From: Vreelandella sedimenti
GTDB taxonomy: Bacteria; Pseudomonadota; Gammaproteobacteria; Pseudomonadales; Halomonadaceae
Reading direction: 5' to 3'
Assembly (NCBI RefSeq): GCF_013416325.1
Contig: NZ_JACCGK010000018.1
Coordinates: 50,726 to 114,725, forward strand
Length of the DNA: 64,000 bases
The notes under the pieces: model-generated
What the model was told of the DNA's origin: nothing
Databases searched by the model: none
The model's input: the letters and a program-made list of their open reading frames with translations, nothing else
In this document: piece after piece, positions 39,890 through 49,092 of the stretch
How the letters are laid out: each line of letters begins with the position of its first letter
Numbering within the stretch: the stretch's first letter is position 1
Position numbers and translations under genes: made by a program

Positions 39890-42679
39890 TTAGTGCGCCT
39901 CATCCCAATTGGCACCGCTCTCCGCTTCTACAATCAGCGGTACCTTCAGCTCAGCCGCGCCCTGCATGCGTTTTTGTACCTGCTCAATAAACGCTTCGAC
40001 CTGCTTCTCGGCCACCTCAAACACCAATTCATCGTGCACCTGCATCACCATCAGCGCATCGAACTCGCCTTCCGCTAGCCACGCATCCACATCGATCATT
40101 GCCTGCTTGATAATGTCGGCGGCAGTGCCCTGCATCGGCGCGTTAATCGCGGTGCGCTCAGCGCCTTGGCGGCGGTTGCGATTTTGCGACTGAATTTCCG
40201 GCAGGTAAAGCCGCCGCCCTAATACAGTTTCGACAAAACCATCATCTGCCGCTTGCGAGCGAATGCGCTCCATATAGCGGGCCACGCCGGGATAGCGGTC
40301 AAAGTAACGATCAATGTAGGTTTGCGCCTGGTTGCGCTCGATATGCAGCTGACGAGACAGCCCCCAAGCACTCATGCCATAGATCAAACCGAAGTTGATC
40401 GCTTTGGCGCTGCGGCGCTGATCGCCAGAAACCTTTTCAAGGGAGGTGCCGAAGACTTCCGCTGCCGTGGCGGTGTGAATATCACGCCCTTCAGCAAACG
40501 CCTCCAGCAGCCCTTTATCTTCAGATAAATGCGCCATAATGCGCAGCTCAATTTGCGAGTAATCGGCGGCGACAATACGGTAGCCGGGGCGGGCAATAAA
40601 TGCCTGACGAATTTTGCGTCCCTCTTCGGTACGGATGGGAATGTTTTGTAAGTTGGGATCCGACGACGACAGCCGCCCGGTCGCGGTGACCGCCTGATGA
40701 TAGCTGGTGTGTACCCGGCCAGTGGCTTTATTGAGCAAACGCGGCAGCTTATCGGTGTAGGTGGACTTCAGCTTGGCCAGCCCCCGATGCTGCATAATCA
40801 CCTTGGGCAGCGGGTAATCCAGCGCCAACTCTTCCAGCACACCTTCCGCGGTAGAGGGTGCGCCTTTAGGGGTTTTCTTGAGCACCGGAATTTTCTGCTC
40901 TTCAAACAGAATCTGCCCTAACTGCTTGGGTGAGCCGAGATTAAATTCGCGCCCGGCCAGTTCAAACGCCTCGCGTTCTAATTCGCCAATACGCTGCTCT
41001 AACTGCTGGCTCTGTTGATGCAAGCGCTCGGCATCTACCGCTACCCCATTGCGCTCGATGCGCGAGAGCACCTTGATCAGCGGCAGCTCGATATTATCCA
41101 GCACCTCCGCCAGCCGCCCTGCGCTTTCGACCTGGGGACGCAGCGCTTGCTGCAGCCGCAGGGTGATATCGACATCTTCGCAGGCGTAAGGCGCCGCTTG
41201 CTCCAGGGCAATCTGGTTAAAGGTCAATTGCTTGGCGCCCTTACCCGCAATCTCTTCAAAGGAGATGGTCTTTTCACCCAAATACTTGAGCGCCAGCGAG
41301 TCCATATCATGGCGGGTGGCGGTGGAGTTGAGCACATACGACGCCAGCATGGTGTCAGCAAAAGGGCCTGCCACGGAAATCGCATAGTTGGCCAGCACAG
41401 AAATATCGTACTTGAGGTTTTGGCCAATCTTGGTTTTTGTCGGGTCTTCCAGCAGCGGCTTTAGCGCCGCCAACACCGTTTTACGGTCAAGCTGCTTAGG
41501 TGCATCCAGGTAGTCGTGGGCAAGCGGAATATAGGCCGCCTCCCCCGCTTCCAGCGAAAAGCCAACCCCAACGATTTCTGCGTCCATGTAATTAAGGCTG
41601 GTGGTTTCCAGATCGAAGCAGTAGCACTCGGCGTTTTGTAGCCGACCCAGCCAGTGATCGAAGTCTGCCTGTTCGAGGATGACCTGATCTTCACGAACAG
41701 ACGCTTGTACAGCAGCGCCCGAACCCTCGGACTCGCTACCACCTTCTTCAGCGCTTACGGGCGCAGGCTCGCCGCCTTTAACGTCATCTACGCCTTCGTC
41801 TTTGCCTTCCAGCAGCTCGCCCAGCCACTGGCGGAACTCCATCTTTTTATACAGTGTGACCAGCGCTTCGCGATCCGGATGAGCAATATCCAAATCATCC
41901 AAGCCCACCGGCAACTCGCAGTCGACTTTAATGGTGGCCAGCTGATAGGAGAGAAACGCCTGATCGCGATGCTCTTCAAGCTTCTTGGGAAGGGTTTTGG
42001 CGCCCCGGAAAGTGAGCGTTTTCACTCGTTCTAAATCGCCATAAATGGTCTCCAGCCCGCCACCCATGCCTTGCAGCAGGCCAATAGCGGTCTTTTCACC
42101 CACGCCGGGCACACCGGGAATGTTATCGACCTTATCACCCATCAGAGCGAGAAAATCGATAATCAACGCGGGCGGTAGGCCGAACTTTTCTTCTACGCCC
42201 GCCTCATCCAGGGTTTCATCCTTCATGGTGTTCACCAGGGTAATATGAGCATTAACCAGTTGCGCCATATCCTTATCGCCGGTGGAGATCACTGCATCGC
42301 GGCCCGCCTGGGTGGCGTGATGGGCCAGGGTGCCAATCACATCGTCCGCCTCTACGCCGTCAACGCAAAGCAGCGGCAGGCCCAGCGCCTTCACGCAGGC
42401 GTGCAGCGGAGCGATCTGGCTGCGTAGGTCATCGGGCATCGGCGGGCGGTGCGCTTTATAGTCGCTGTACAGCTCATCACGGAAGGTTTTGCCCGGCGCG
42501 TCAAACACCACGGCCATGGGGCTTTCGGGGTAATCCTTAATCAGCCGTTTGAGCATATTCAACACGCCTTTCACCGCGCCCGTTGGCTGACCATTGGAGG
42601 TCGTTAGCGGCGGCAGCGCATGAAAGGCACGGTACAGATAGGAAGAGCCATCGACGAGGACGATCGGAGCGCGAGCCAT
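39890..42679 (-). CDS. polA: DNA polymerase I
   Basis: The 929-aa enzyme has three domains. The 5'-3' exonuclease (about residues 1-290) opens LVDGSSYLYRAFHALPPL and has GVEADDVIG and GDKVDNIPGVPGVGEKTA. The 3'-5' proofreading domain retains FDLETTSLN and YACEDVD. The polymerase domain (about 520-929) has DYSQIELRIMAHLSED and VHDELVFE. An acidic linker rich in Glu, Gly and Ser (about 295-335) joins the first two. I chose ATG 42679; an in-frame TTG at 42685 adds two residues. It fills Okazaki and repair gaps and removes RNA primers. Confidence 0.97.
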   Translation of the reverse strand: MARAPIVLVDGSSYLYRAFHALPPLTTSNGQPTGAVKGVLNMLKRLIKDYPESPMAVVFDAPGKTFRDELYSDYKAHRPPMPDDLRSQIAPLHACVKALGLPLLCVDGVEADDVIGTLAHHATQAGRDAVISTGDKDMAQLVNAHITLVNTMKDETLDEAGVEEKFGLPPALIIDFLALMGDKVDNIPGVPGVGEKTAIGLLQGMGGGLETIYGDLERVKTLTFRGAKTLPKKLEEHRDQAFLSYQLATIKVDCELPVGLDDLDIAHPDREALVTLYKKMEFRQWLGELLEGKDEGVDDVKGGEPAPVSAEEGGSESEGSGAAVQASVREDQVILEQADFDHWLGRLQNAECYCFDLETTSLNYMDAEIVGVGFSLEAGEAAYIPLAHDYLDAPKQLDRKTVLAALKPLLEDPTKTKIGQNLKYDISVLANYAISVAGPFADTMLASYVLNSTATRHDMDSLALKYLGEKTISFEEIAGKGAKQLTFNQIALEQAAPYACEDVDITLRLQQALRPQVESAGRLAEVLDNIELPLIKVLSRIERNGVAVDAERLHQQSQQLEQRIGELEREAFELAGREFNLGSPKQLGQILFEEQKIPVLKKTPKGAPSTAEGVLEELALDYPLPKVIMQHRGLAKLKSTYTDKLPRLLNKATGRVHTSYHQAVTATGRLSSSDPNLQNIPIRTEEGRKIRQAFIARPGYRIVAADYSQIELRIMAHLSEDKGLLEAFAEGRDIHTATAAEVFGTSLEKVSGDQRRSAKAINFGLIYGMSAWGLSRQLHIERNQAQTYIDRYFDRYPGVARYMERIRSQAADDGFVETVLGRRLYLPEIQSQNRNRRQGAERTAINAPMQGTAADIIKQAMIDVDAWLAEGEFDALMVMQVHDELVFEVAEKQVEAFIEQVQKRMQGAAELKVPLIVEAESGANWDEAH

Positions 42680-42859
42680 AACCAAGTTCCATTGTTAAAT
42701 AAGATTGCTTAAAAAGAATTGCCAATAAGAGTGCCTCACATGATACGCGTTGCACAGCCAGCCTGCAGAGCCAAACTTGACTCTCTTATCACAACAACGC
42801 TGCCAACTGAGCGTCCAAGCCGCTACAATAATGGGCTTAGCAACCTGGGCGAGATTCTC

Positions 42860-43819
42860 ATGGCTGTATTTACTCCGCTTAGCGACGCACAGGTCGCCGC
42901 GTTTTTAGAAAAATTTGATGTGGGCAGCTTTGTTTCCCTTAAGGGAGTCGCGAGCGGCACCGAAAATTCGACTTTTTTTGTGACTACCGACCGCCGCGAA
43001 CTGGTATTAACCCTGTTCGAACAGGGCGAACACGCAGAACTGCCGTTCTTTGTTGAACTACTGGACTATTTGGATGAACACCGCTTACCGGTGCCCGGCA
43101 CCATTCATGACCGCGAAGGTATCGCGCTGCATAGTCTGGAGGGCAAACCGGCGTTGCTATTCCCGCGCCTGCCTGGCCGCCATCCCGAGGCGCCCAATGT
43201 AGCCCAGTGCCACGCCTTAGGCGATACGTTGGGTCGCCTGCACGTGGTGTCAAAGCGTTTTCCCGGCCACCGCCCCAACCCGCGGGATCTCAACTGGCTG
43301 CAGGTGATGCACCATAAAGTATTGAGTTACCTAAGCCCCGCGGATCAAACGTTGATGAAGGATGAAGTCGACGATTTCGAGAGCGCCTTTATGCGACACG
43401 GTGAGCTGCCCCAGGGCGCCCTGCACGGTGATCTGTTTCGCGACAACACTCTGTTTGAGGGTGACCAGCTTGGCGGTATTATCGACTTTTATAATGGCTG
43501 CACTGGGGATCTCCTGTTTGATTTGGCGATTGTAATCAACGACTGGGCCTCTAACGACGATGGAACGCTCAACGCTGAGCGCTACAATACGCTGTTGGGC
43601 GCCTACCAAGCGCGCCGGCCGTTAACTGAGGATGAACGGGAGCTGTGGCCCACCATGCTTCGCATGACGGCGCTGCGCTACTGGCTGTCACGCCTGCTGG
43701 TGGTCTATGTTGATCCCCCGGCCCACGATTTGACGCCCCACGACCCTGAACGTTTTCGAACCATATTAACTGCGCGCATTGCCCACGGTGCTTTGCCGCT
43801 ACCTGAGGTTTCTGCATGA
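42860..43819 (+). CDS. thrB: Homoserine kinase (ThrB type II, APH fold)
   Basis: The 319-aa enzyme phosphorylates homoserine for threonine synthesis and belongs to the aminoglycoside-phosphotransferase-like class found in pseudomonads and rhizobia. Landmarks are the opening MAVFTPLSDAQVAAFLEKFDVG, ENSTFFVTT, LPQGALHGDLFRDNTLF (catalytic aspartate) and GIIDFYNGCTGDLLFDLAI. I chose ATG 42860; the open frame extends upstream without homology. It is divergent from polA and overlaps speA by 4 bases. Confidence 0.93.
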   Translation: MAVFTPLSDAQVAAFLEKFDVGSFVSLKGVASGTENSTFFVTTDRRELVLTLFEQGEHAELPFFVELLDYLDEHRLPVPGTIHDREGIALHSLEGKPALLFPRLPGRHPEAPNVAQCHALGDTLGRLHVVSKRFPGHRPNPRDLNWLQVMHHKVLSYLSPADQTLMKDEVDDFESAFMRHGELPQGALHGDLFRDNTLFEGDQLGGIIDFYNGCTGDLLFDLAIVINDWASNDDGTLNAERYNTLLGAYQARRPLTEDERELWPTMLRMTALRYWLSRLLVVYVDPPAHDLTPHDPERFRTILTARIAHGALPLPEVSA

Positions 43820-45744
43820 GTGTGATGGCGACGACTAGCCCTGCCCTTCGCGCACGGCGCACCTGGAATATCGATCAATGGGGTAGCGGTTACTTCGACG
43901 TGGATGACCAAGGTCAGGCCCTGGTGCGCCCGCTGGGTAGTGATGCGGAAGGCCCGGCGCTACCACTAAGCGGCTTGGTTCGCCAGTTGCAAAGCGCTGG
44001 GCTGCGTCTGCCTGTGCTGGTACGCTTTAGCGATATTCTTCATGACCGGGTTGAGCAACTGTGTGGCGCTTTTGATGCCGCCATGAGCGACTGCGACTAC
44101 CAGGGCGGCTACACCGCCGTTTACCCGATCAAAGTGAATCAGCAGCGCCGAGTGGTGGAAGAGATCCTGGCCACCGCCGAGCGCGGCAACGGCCGGGTGG
44201 GTCTGGAAGCGGGCAGCAAGCCGGAGCTACTGGCAGTGCTGGCGCTTTCTGACGGCGGCTCTTCGCTGATCGTCTGCAATGGCTACAAAGACCGCGAGTA
44301 TGTCCGCTTAGCGCTGCTGGGTGAAAAGCTTGGGCATAAGGTCTATTTGGTGGTCGAAAAGCTCTCCGAGCTGCAGTTGATTTTGGAAGAGGCGCGAGAA
44401 CTGGATGTTACCCCGCGTATTGGCCTGCGCGCCCGCCTTGCCTCGGTAGGTAAGGGCAAATGGCAGAATACCGGCGGTGAGAAGTCTAAGTTCGGTCTCA
44501 CCGCCAGCCAAATTCTCGAGGTGGTAGACACCCTTCGTCGTGAGGAGGCGCTGGAAAGTCTGCAGCTTGTGCACTTCCACCTAGGTTCCCAGATCGCCAA
44601 TATTCGCGATATTCAGCGCGGTCTGCGTGAGTGCGCGCGCTTCTACCAGAACCTGATGCAGTTGGGTGCCCCCATTGACACCGTCGATGTAGGTGGCGGC
44701 CTGGGTATCGATTACGAAGGCACCCGCTCGCGCAGCTTCTGCTCAGCGAACTATTCGATGCGTGAATACGCCCGCAACGTCGTCAGCGCCTTTGCCCAGC
44801 TCTGCCAAGAGGCAAACCTGCCACAGCCTCATCTCATTAGCGAATCCGGCCGTGCGCTAACTGCCCACCACGCGGTGCTAATCACCAACGTGATTGGCGA
44901 AGAGCGCATCGACGACACGCCGCCTGAACGGCATTCGACAGGAGAGAGCCAAGAAGATGCCCAAGTAGAGCTGCTGTGGCGGGTGTTTGAGCAGTTAGCG
45001 ACCACCCAAGAGCCGCGCATGCTGGTGGAAGCGTGGCACGACCTGCTTCAAGCGGTTAGCGAGCTGCAGGAACGTTTTGTGATGGGTTTGAGTGATATTA
45101 CGGCCCGCGCTGAAGGCGAACGGGTGTATATGGCTGCCTGCACACGGCTGCGCACTCAGTTGGATACCCGTAACCGTGCCCATCGCGAAATCATGGATGA
45201 ACTGGCGGAGAAACTCGCCGATAAACTGTTCGTCAACTTCTCGCTGTTCCAATCAGTGCCTGACGTTTGGGGCATCGAGCAGATTTTCCCAGTACTGCCC
45301 CTTAGCGGGCTGGATCAAGCGCCCACCCGACGGGCAGTGATTCAGGATATCACCTGCGACTCCGACGGGCGCATCGACAGCTACGTCGACGGCCAGGGGG
45401 TAGAGAGCACCCTACCGCTTCCCGAGTGGGCTTCAGACGATGAACGCTGGCTAGGGTTCTTCCTAGTGGGCGCCTATCAGGAAATTCTTGGCGATCTACA
45501 CAACCTGTTTGGCGACACCGACTCCGTTGATGCTGCGCTCAATGCCGACGGCGAGTGGACACTATCTAACCCGCTGGCCGGGGACTCGGTGGCCCAGGTA
45601 CTTGCCTACGTCAACTTCAATGCCAATGTGCTCAAGCAGAAGCTCACCGACCAACTAGCAGCAAGCGGCTTTACTGCCGACGAGCAAGCGCGCTTTGCGG
45701 CGAGCTTAAGCGAAGGGCTGGAAGGTTACACCTATCTTGAATAA
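43816..45744 (+). CDS. speA: Biosynthetic arginine decarboxylase
   Basis: The 642-aa PLP enzyme converts arginine to agmatine for putrescine synthesis. The PLP lysine is K106 in YPIKVNQQ, and later motifs are GLRARLASVGKGKW, VHFHLGSQI, VDVGGGLGIDYEGT and the C-terminal ISESGRALTAHHA. The length agrees with SpeA (about 630-660 aa). The ATG overlaps thrB. Its 3' end runs into a 14-bp-period tandem repeat whose first unit includes the stop codon, followed by a hairpin. Confidence 0.96.
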   Translation: MSVMATTSPALRARRTWNIDQWGSGYFDVDDQGQALVRPLGSDAEGPALPLSGLVRQLQSAGLRLPVLVRFSDILHDRVEQLCGAFDAAMSDCDYQGGYTAVYPIKVNQQRRVVEEILATAERGNGRVGLEAGSKPELLAVLALSDGGSSLIVCNGYKDREYVRLALLGEKLGHKVYLVVEKLSELQLILEEARELDVTPRIGLRARLASVGKGKWQNTGGEKSKFGLTASQILEVVDTLRREEALESLQLVHFHLGSQIANIRDIQRGLRECARFYQNLMQLGAPIDTVDVGGGLGIDYEGTRSRSFCSANYSMREYARNVVSAFAQLCQEANLPQPHLISESGRALTAHHAVLITNVIGEERIDDTPPERHSTGESQEDAQVELLWRVFEQLATTQEPRMLVEAWHDLLQAVSELQERFVMGLSDITARAEGERVYMAACTRLRTQLDTRNRAHREIMDELAEKLADKLFVNFSLFQSVPDVWGIEQIFPVLPLSGLDQAPTRRAVIQDITCDSDGRIDSYVDGQGVESTLPLPEWASDDERWLGFFLVGAYQEILGDLHNLFGDTDSVDAALNADGEWTLSNPLAGDSVAQVLAYVNFNANVLKQKLTDQLAASGFTADEQARFAASLSEGLEGYTYLE

Positions 45745-45791
45745 CTGATCTTGAATAGCTCGTCTTGAATAGCCCACACTGAATAGCAAGT
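45736..45791. repeat. Tandem repeat of 14-bp period, four units, overlapping the speA stop
   Basis: The units are CTTGAATAACTGAT, CTTGAATAGCTCGT, CTTGAATAGCCCAC and ACTGAATAGCAAGT. The core TTGAATA is nearly constant and the rest varies. The first unit encodes the last two codons and stop of speA. Confidence 0.8.
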
Positions 45792-45810
45792 GTTGGGTTA
45801 TGCCAAACAG

Positions 45811-45840
45811 AAACGCCACCCTGATTTTGGGGTGGCGCTT
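45811..45840. terminator. Hairpin between speA and the FAH-family gene
   Basis: ACGCCACCC and GGGGTGGCG form a stem around a 7-base loop, followed on the plus strand by CTTCT. It lies between convergent genes and can serve both. Confidence 0.65.
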
Positions 45841-45882
45841 CTGCACGAACCAACACTGTCCAGCAACTCTCTGCTTTTTTCG

Positions 45883-46548
45883 CTACTCGACTACGCTGGT
45901 TTCAACTTCCAAACCACCGGTCAAGGTTAAGCGCAGTGATGAACCGCGAACCAGTTCTCCAACGCCTGATGGCGTGCCGGTCAAAATTACATCGCCCGGC
46001 TCTAGAGTGAAGTGACGGCTCATTTCGGCTACCAAAGTCGGTATGGCGAAGATCATATCGGAGCCTTCACCGTGCTGGCGCTCTTCACCATCAATCTCAA
46101 GCGTGAAAGCCAGCGCGTTCCAGTTGGGAACACGGCTTAGCGGCAGAAACGACGAAAGCGGGCAAGCGCCATCAAAAGCTTTGGCGATTTCCCAGGGGTG
46201 CCCCTTCTCTTTTAGCTTCGTCTGTACATCACGCAGCGTTAAATCCATCGCCAACCCGATACCGACAATCGCGCGCTCGGCCTCATCCAGGGTGGCGTGG
46301 GTTAACGTTTCACCCACTAACAGCGCAAGCTCGACTTCATAATGCACATCTCCACGTGAAAACGGCGGATCCAACGGTTTGGTTAGATCCACAACGCTGG
46401 TCGATGGCTTTATGAACAGCAGCGGCTCAGTGGGAACCGGATTATCCAGCTCTTTCGCGTGGTCGGCATAATTACGGCCGATGCAGACAACCTTGCCCAG
46501 CGGGTGGGGAAACTCCTGGCCATCGGTAAACTGTGGAACAAAACGCAT
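45883..46548 (-). CDS. Fumarylacetoacetate hydrolase (FAH) family protein
   Basis: The 221-aa protein opens MRFVPQF and has the FAH-type core VVCIGRNYADHAKELDNPVPTEPLLFIKPS. The metal-binding acidic motif is in VHYEVELALLVG, and VILTGTPSGVGELVRG follows. Relatives are acylpyruvate or oxaloacetate hydrolases and isomerases. I chose ATG 46548 because AAGGAG lies 10 bases upstream; the frame opens at 46569. It is downstream of ectD on the same strand but 118 bases away. The substrate is unknown. Confidence 0.9.
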   Translation of the reverse strand: MRFVPQFTDGQEFPHPLGKVVCIGRNYADHAKELDNPVPTEPLLFIKPSTSVVDLTKPLDPPFSRGDVHYEVELALLVGETLTHATLDEAERAIVGIGLAMDLTLRDVQTKLKEKGHPWEIAKAFDGACPLSSFLPLSRVPNWNALAFTLEIDGEERQHGEGSDMIFAIPTLVAEMSRHFTLEPGDVILTGTPSGVGELVRGSSLRLTLTGGLEVETSVVE

Positions 46549-46666
46549 GGCGGGTATTCTCCTTCTCATTATGCGTGCCGCATTCGCAACGACAGGCGCA
46601 ACAGTTTACCCCACCTATACGAAGGTTCCACACCCTTCGACCATGAATTTGTTTCCCCACTGCACG

Positions 46667-47683
46667 TTAGCGATATTGCTGAGCCTGTTGATCAGGGCTA
46701 TGAGCCAAGAAATCAGGCCGTTGCTTAGCCGCCGCATAAGGCGCCCTACAACGATTATCCTGGCGGTTAAACACAAGGAACACGTTGCTACGCGGGTCAG
46801 GCGACAGGTTGGCGTTCGAAGCATGCAGCGTATTGCAATCGAACAGTAGCAAACCGCCCGCCTTGCCTTTTGGTGCTTCAATACCGTGTTCAGCCACTAG
46901 TTCGGTAAGTGCTTCGGGGCTTGGCACGCCCACTTCCTGCGCTTTCAGTGAGCTTTTGTGGTTATCCTCAGGCGTTTCCCCCAGGCACGGTACAAACTTT
47001 TTGTGCGAACCGGGAATCAGCATTAACGGGCCGTTGAACTCATGGTTGTCGGTTAAGATCAGCGACGCGCTAACCGCGTGCATCGCAGGCATACCATCTT
47101 CCGCGTGCCACGTCTCAAAGTCGGAGTGCCAGTTAAAACCCTTACCGGCAAACCCAGGCTTATAGTTAATCCGCGACTGATGCACATAAGGGTCGTCGCC
47201 TATGATTTGACGAGCAGCGCCCGCGACACGCTCATCGCTGGCCAGTTTTCCCAGCCGCTCAGAGAGGAAGTGCACCGCAAATAGCGAGCGGATTTCCTGG
47301 CTCTCAGGCTCAGTGACACTGAAGTCTTGATTGAGATACTCATCGTTGCTCATCAACGCCTTCATTTCCTGACGCAACTCTTCAAGCTCTGCGCCTGCAA
47401 TGAGGTTGGGAATAAACAGAAACCCTTTACGTTCAAACTCATCAAGCTGTGTCTGGCTTAACGGGCCGGAAAGTTGACGACCTTTGACAACCGCATCTTG
47501 GCGCGGCAACCAGGTTTTCTCAGGGGTGGTGGTTAAGCGCGACGGGTAGGCATCCTGTACCTGTTTGCGCTGAACCTGAGTACTGTGAACGTCCTGAGTA
47601 GTGTGAACGTTAGGTGTATCGGCCATTTCGCTATATTGCTTATGGGCGGTTACAGCATTTAGCGGTGTGCTTTTGACTGTCAT
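46667..47683 (-). CDS. ectD: Ectoine hydroxylase
   Basis: The 338-aa iron/2-oxoglutarate dioxygenase turns ectoine into 5-hydroxyectoine for osmotic and heat protection. The iron ligands are H186 and D188 (FNWHSDFETWH) and H287 (FDCNTLHASN); R298 is the 2-oxoglutarate arginine. VHQSRINYKPGF and GPLMLIPGSHKKF are EctD hallmarks. AAGGAG lies 8 bases before ATG 47683. The N-terminus holds an in-frame duplication of six residues (VHTTQD, VHSTQV) from an 18-base repeat at 47575-47610. No ectABC genes are nearby. Confidence 0.95.
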   Translation of the reverse strand: MTVKSTPLNAVTAHKQYSEMADTPNVHTTQDVHSTQVQRKQVQDAYPSRLTTTPEKTWLPRQDAVVKGRQLSGPLSQTQLDEFERKGFLFIPNLIAGAELEELRQEMKALMSNDEYLNQDFSVTEPESQEIRSLFAVHFLSERLGKLASDERVAGAARQIIGDDPYVHQSRINYKPGFAGKGFNWHSDFETWHAEDGMPAMHAVSASLILTDNHEFNGPLMLIPGSHKKFVPCLGETPEDNHKSSLKAQEVGVPSPEALTELVAEHGIEAPKGKAGGLLLFDCNTLHASNANLSPDPRSNVFLVFNRQDNRCRAPYAAAKQRPDFLAHSPDQQAQQYR

Positions 47684-47763
47684 CTAATCCACTCCTTGTA
47701 TGATTAGGTTTCAGATCGAACATATTGCACGTATAAAGATTAGCGTACATATAAATAAAATGA

Positions 47764-47783
47764 GCACGATTCTAATGTCGTGC
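47764..47783. promoter_or_regulatory. Inverted repeat upstream of ectD
   Basis: GCACGA and TCGTGC form a 6-bp inverted repeat around 8 bases, 81 bases upstream of ectD. A wider GGGAGT/ACTCCC pair follows. Role unknown; an osmoregulatory site is possible. Little else is visible in this 287-base gap. Confidence 0.35.
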
Positions 47784-47970
47784 AGGGAGTAGCCTAGACC
47801 ACTAAAACTCCCTCGCAAGGCATGATTTATGGTTTGATAACGTAGGTTACGTGAAAAAAATTGAAAAGTGGCTTTTTAGGCAATAAGTCACCTAAACAGC
47901 TCACTCCAAGCCACAATGTTTGCGACTAATGTTGCTCATCTTTTTATCTAACCAAATGGGGAATCATGCT

Positions 47971-48429
47971 TTGAAAAGACGGCTACCGATTTCTGGGTTT
48001 ATCAGCGCTCTATTAGTAACCGCTGGGTGTTCTTCAGCAACAATGGATACCCACGAGACAGCGCATCAGCCTAATGAAGCGTTGATCAACACCTACTGGA
48101 AGCTGGTGACGATTGATGGCGCGCCGGTCGTCACCCATGAGAATTTCCGTGAAGCGCATGTGGTTCTTCATCAAGAGGCTTCTCGCTTAGCTGGCGCTAC
48201 CGGCTGTAATACCCTGATGGGCAGCTACCAGGTGGAAAACGAGCGCATAGCGTTTGGGCAAATCGCCAGCACTAAAATAGCCTGCCCAACACCCCAAATG
48301 AAAAATGAGCGAGATTTTCTAGCCGCACTCAAGCAGGCGACAGCATGGAGTGTGGATGGCGCAATGCTTGTACTGTCGGGCAATAACAGTGAACCATTGG
48401 CGGTCTTCGAGGCGGTGCATCTTTATTAG
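47971..48429 (+). CDS. META-domain lipoprotein (HslJ-like)
   Basis: The 152-aa product has a lipoprotein signal ending LLVTAGCSS, then a META domain: NTYWKLVTIDGAPV, LAGATGCNTLMGSYQVENERIAFGQIASTKIACP and ERDFLAALKQATAWSVDG. HslJ-type proteins are linked to heat shock and novobiocin resistance and sit in the outer membrane. I chose TTG 47971 because GGGGA at 47958-47962 lies 8 bases upstream; ATG 47956 or TTG 47920 are alternatives. It is divergent from ectD. Confidence 0.8.
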   Translation: MKRRLPISGFISALLVTAGCSSATMDTHETAHQPNEALINTYWKLVTIDGAPVVTHENFREAHVVLHQEASRLAGATGCNTLMGSYQVENERIAFGQIASTKIACPTPQMKNERDFLAALKQATAWSVDGAMLVLSGNNSEPLAVFEAVHLY

Positions 48430-48519
48430 TAATATGGTCAGGGAACATTATCTTTTAGGTTATAACCTTAGCTGGTTATCTGACGTATATCCTGGTAAAA
48501 GCAAGCATTCTGGATAGCG

Positions 48520-48560
48520 CGTTATCCACAGGCATATTTAAATAGTGGGTGTGGATAACG
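48520..48560. promoter_or_regulatory. Pair of consensus DnaA boxes as an inverted repeat
   Basis: CGTTATCCACA (48520-48530) and TGTGGATAACG (48550-48560) are a perfect 11-bp inverted repeat around 19 AT-rich bases. Each contains the consensus DnaA box TTATCCACA. Partial TGGATAG copies flank it. The palindrome AGGTTATAACCT lies at 48457-48468. Confidence 0.6.
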
Positions 48561-48589
48561 TCAATACTGGATAGATACTGCAGATACGA

Positions 48590-48612
48590 AAAAGCCGCCC
48601 TTTTGGACGGCT
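48590..48612 (-). terminator. Intrinsic terminator of the tRNA operon
   Basis: On the minus strand AAGCCGTCC pairs with GGGCGGCTT (one mismatch-like G-T position) around AAAA, followed by TTTTTCG, 41 bases past the tRNA-Thr CCA end. Confidence 0.85.
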
Positions 48613-48652
48613 TAATCTAATTCTCTAACGTTTAGTTTTTAACCACTTTTAG

Positions 48653-48728
<76 letters not shown>

Positions 48729-48800
48729 GCTTCACGTTTTCTTGAGAACTTGATTGCTTCGCTGTTAGGCTCTGCAATCAACAAGAAATTTTGTTGGCAA

Positions 48801-48875
48801 TGGCTGGGGTACCAGGATTCGAACCTGGGAATGCCGCTACCAAAAAGCGGTGCCTTACCACTTGGCGATACCCCA
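48801..48875 (-). tRNA. tRNA-Gln (TTG anticodon)
   Basis: The 75-base gene has acceptor TGGGGTA/TACCCCA, an anticodon arm CCGCT-TTTTGGT-AGCGG, T-loop GTTCGAATC and an encoded CCA. The anticodon TTG reads CAA glutamine codons. It is the middle gene of the cluster, 72 bases from tRNA-Thr and 6 bases after tRNA-Phe. Confidence 0.97.
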
Positions 48876-48881
48876 GCAGTG

Positions 48882-48957
48882 TGGTGGCCAGAGACGGAAT
48901 CGAACCGCCGACACGGGGATTTTCAATCCCCTGCTCTACCAACTGAGCTATCTGGCC
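48882..48957 (-). tRNA. tRNA-Phe (GAA anticodon)
   Basis: The 76-base gene has acceptor GGCCAGA/TCTGGCC, anticodon arm GGGGA-TTGAAAA-TCCCC, T-arm GGCGGTTCGATTCCGTC and an encoded CCA end. The anticodon GAA reads phenylalanine codons. It is the first gene of the tRNA unit and begins about 10 bases after the expected transcription start. Confidence 0.97.
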
Positions 48958-48973
48958 GCTGCCAACGGTGCGT

Positions 48974-49002
48974 ATTAAACTAAAAACGCCGCTTTTCGTC
49001 AA
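48974..49002 (-). promoter_or_regulatory. Sigma-70 promoter of the tRNA cluster
   Basis: On the minus strand TTGACG (49002-48997) is followed after 17 bases by TTTAAT (48979-48974). The discriminator is GC-rich (ACGCACCG), as in stringently controlled stable-RNA promoters. Confidence 0.78.
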
Positions 49003-49092
49003 CACCTTTGTGAAACTTTCTTGCGATACCGATGCTTAGAGGTCTTTTTTCCTGCGCCATCTATGGCTCGGCCTTCGATACACCCACACCTA

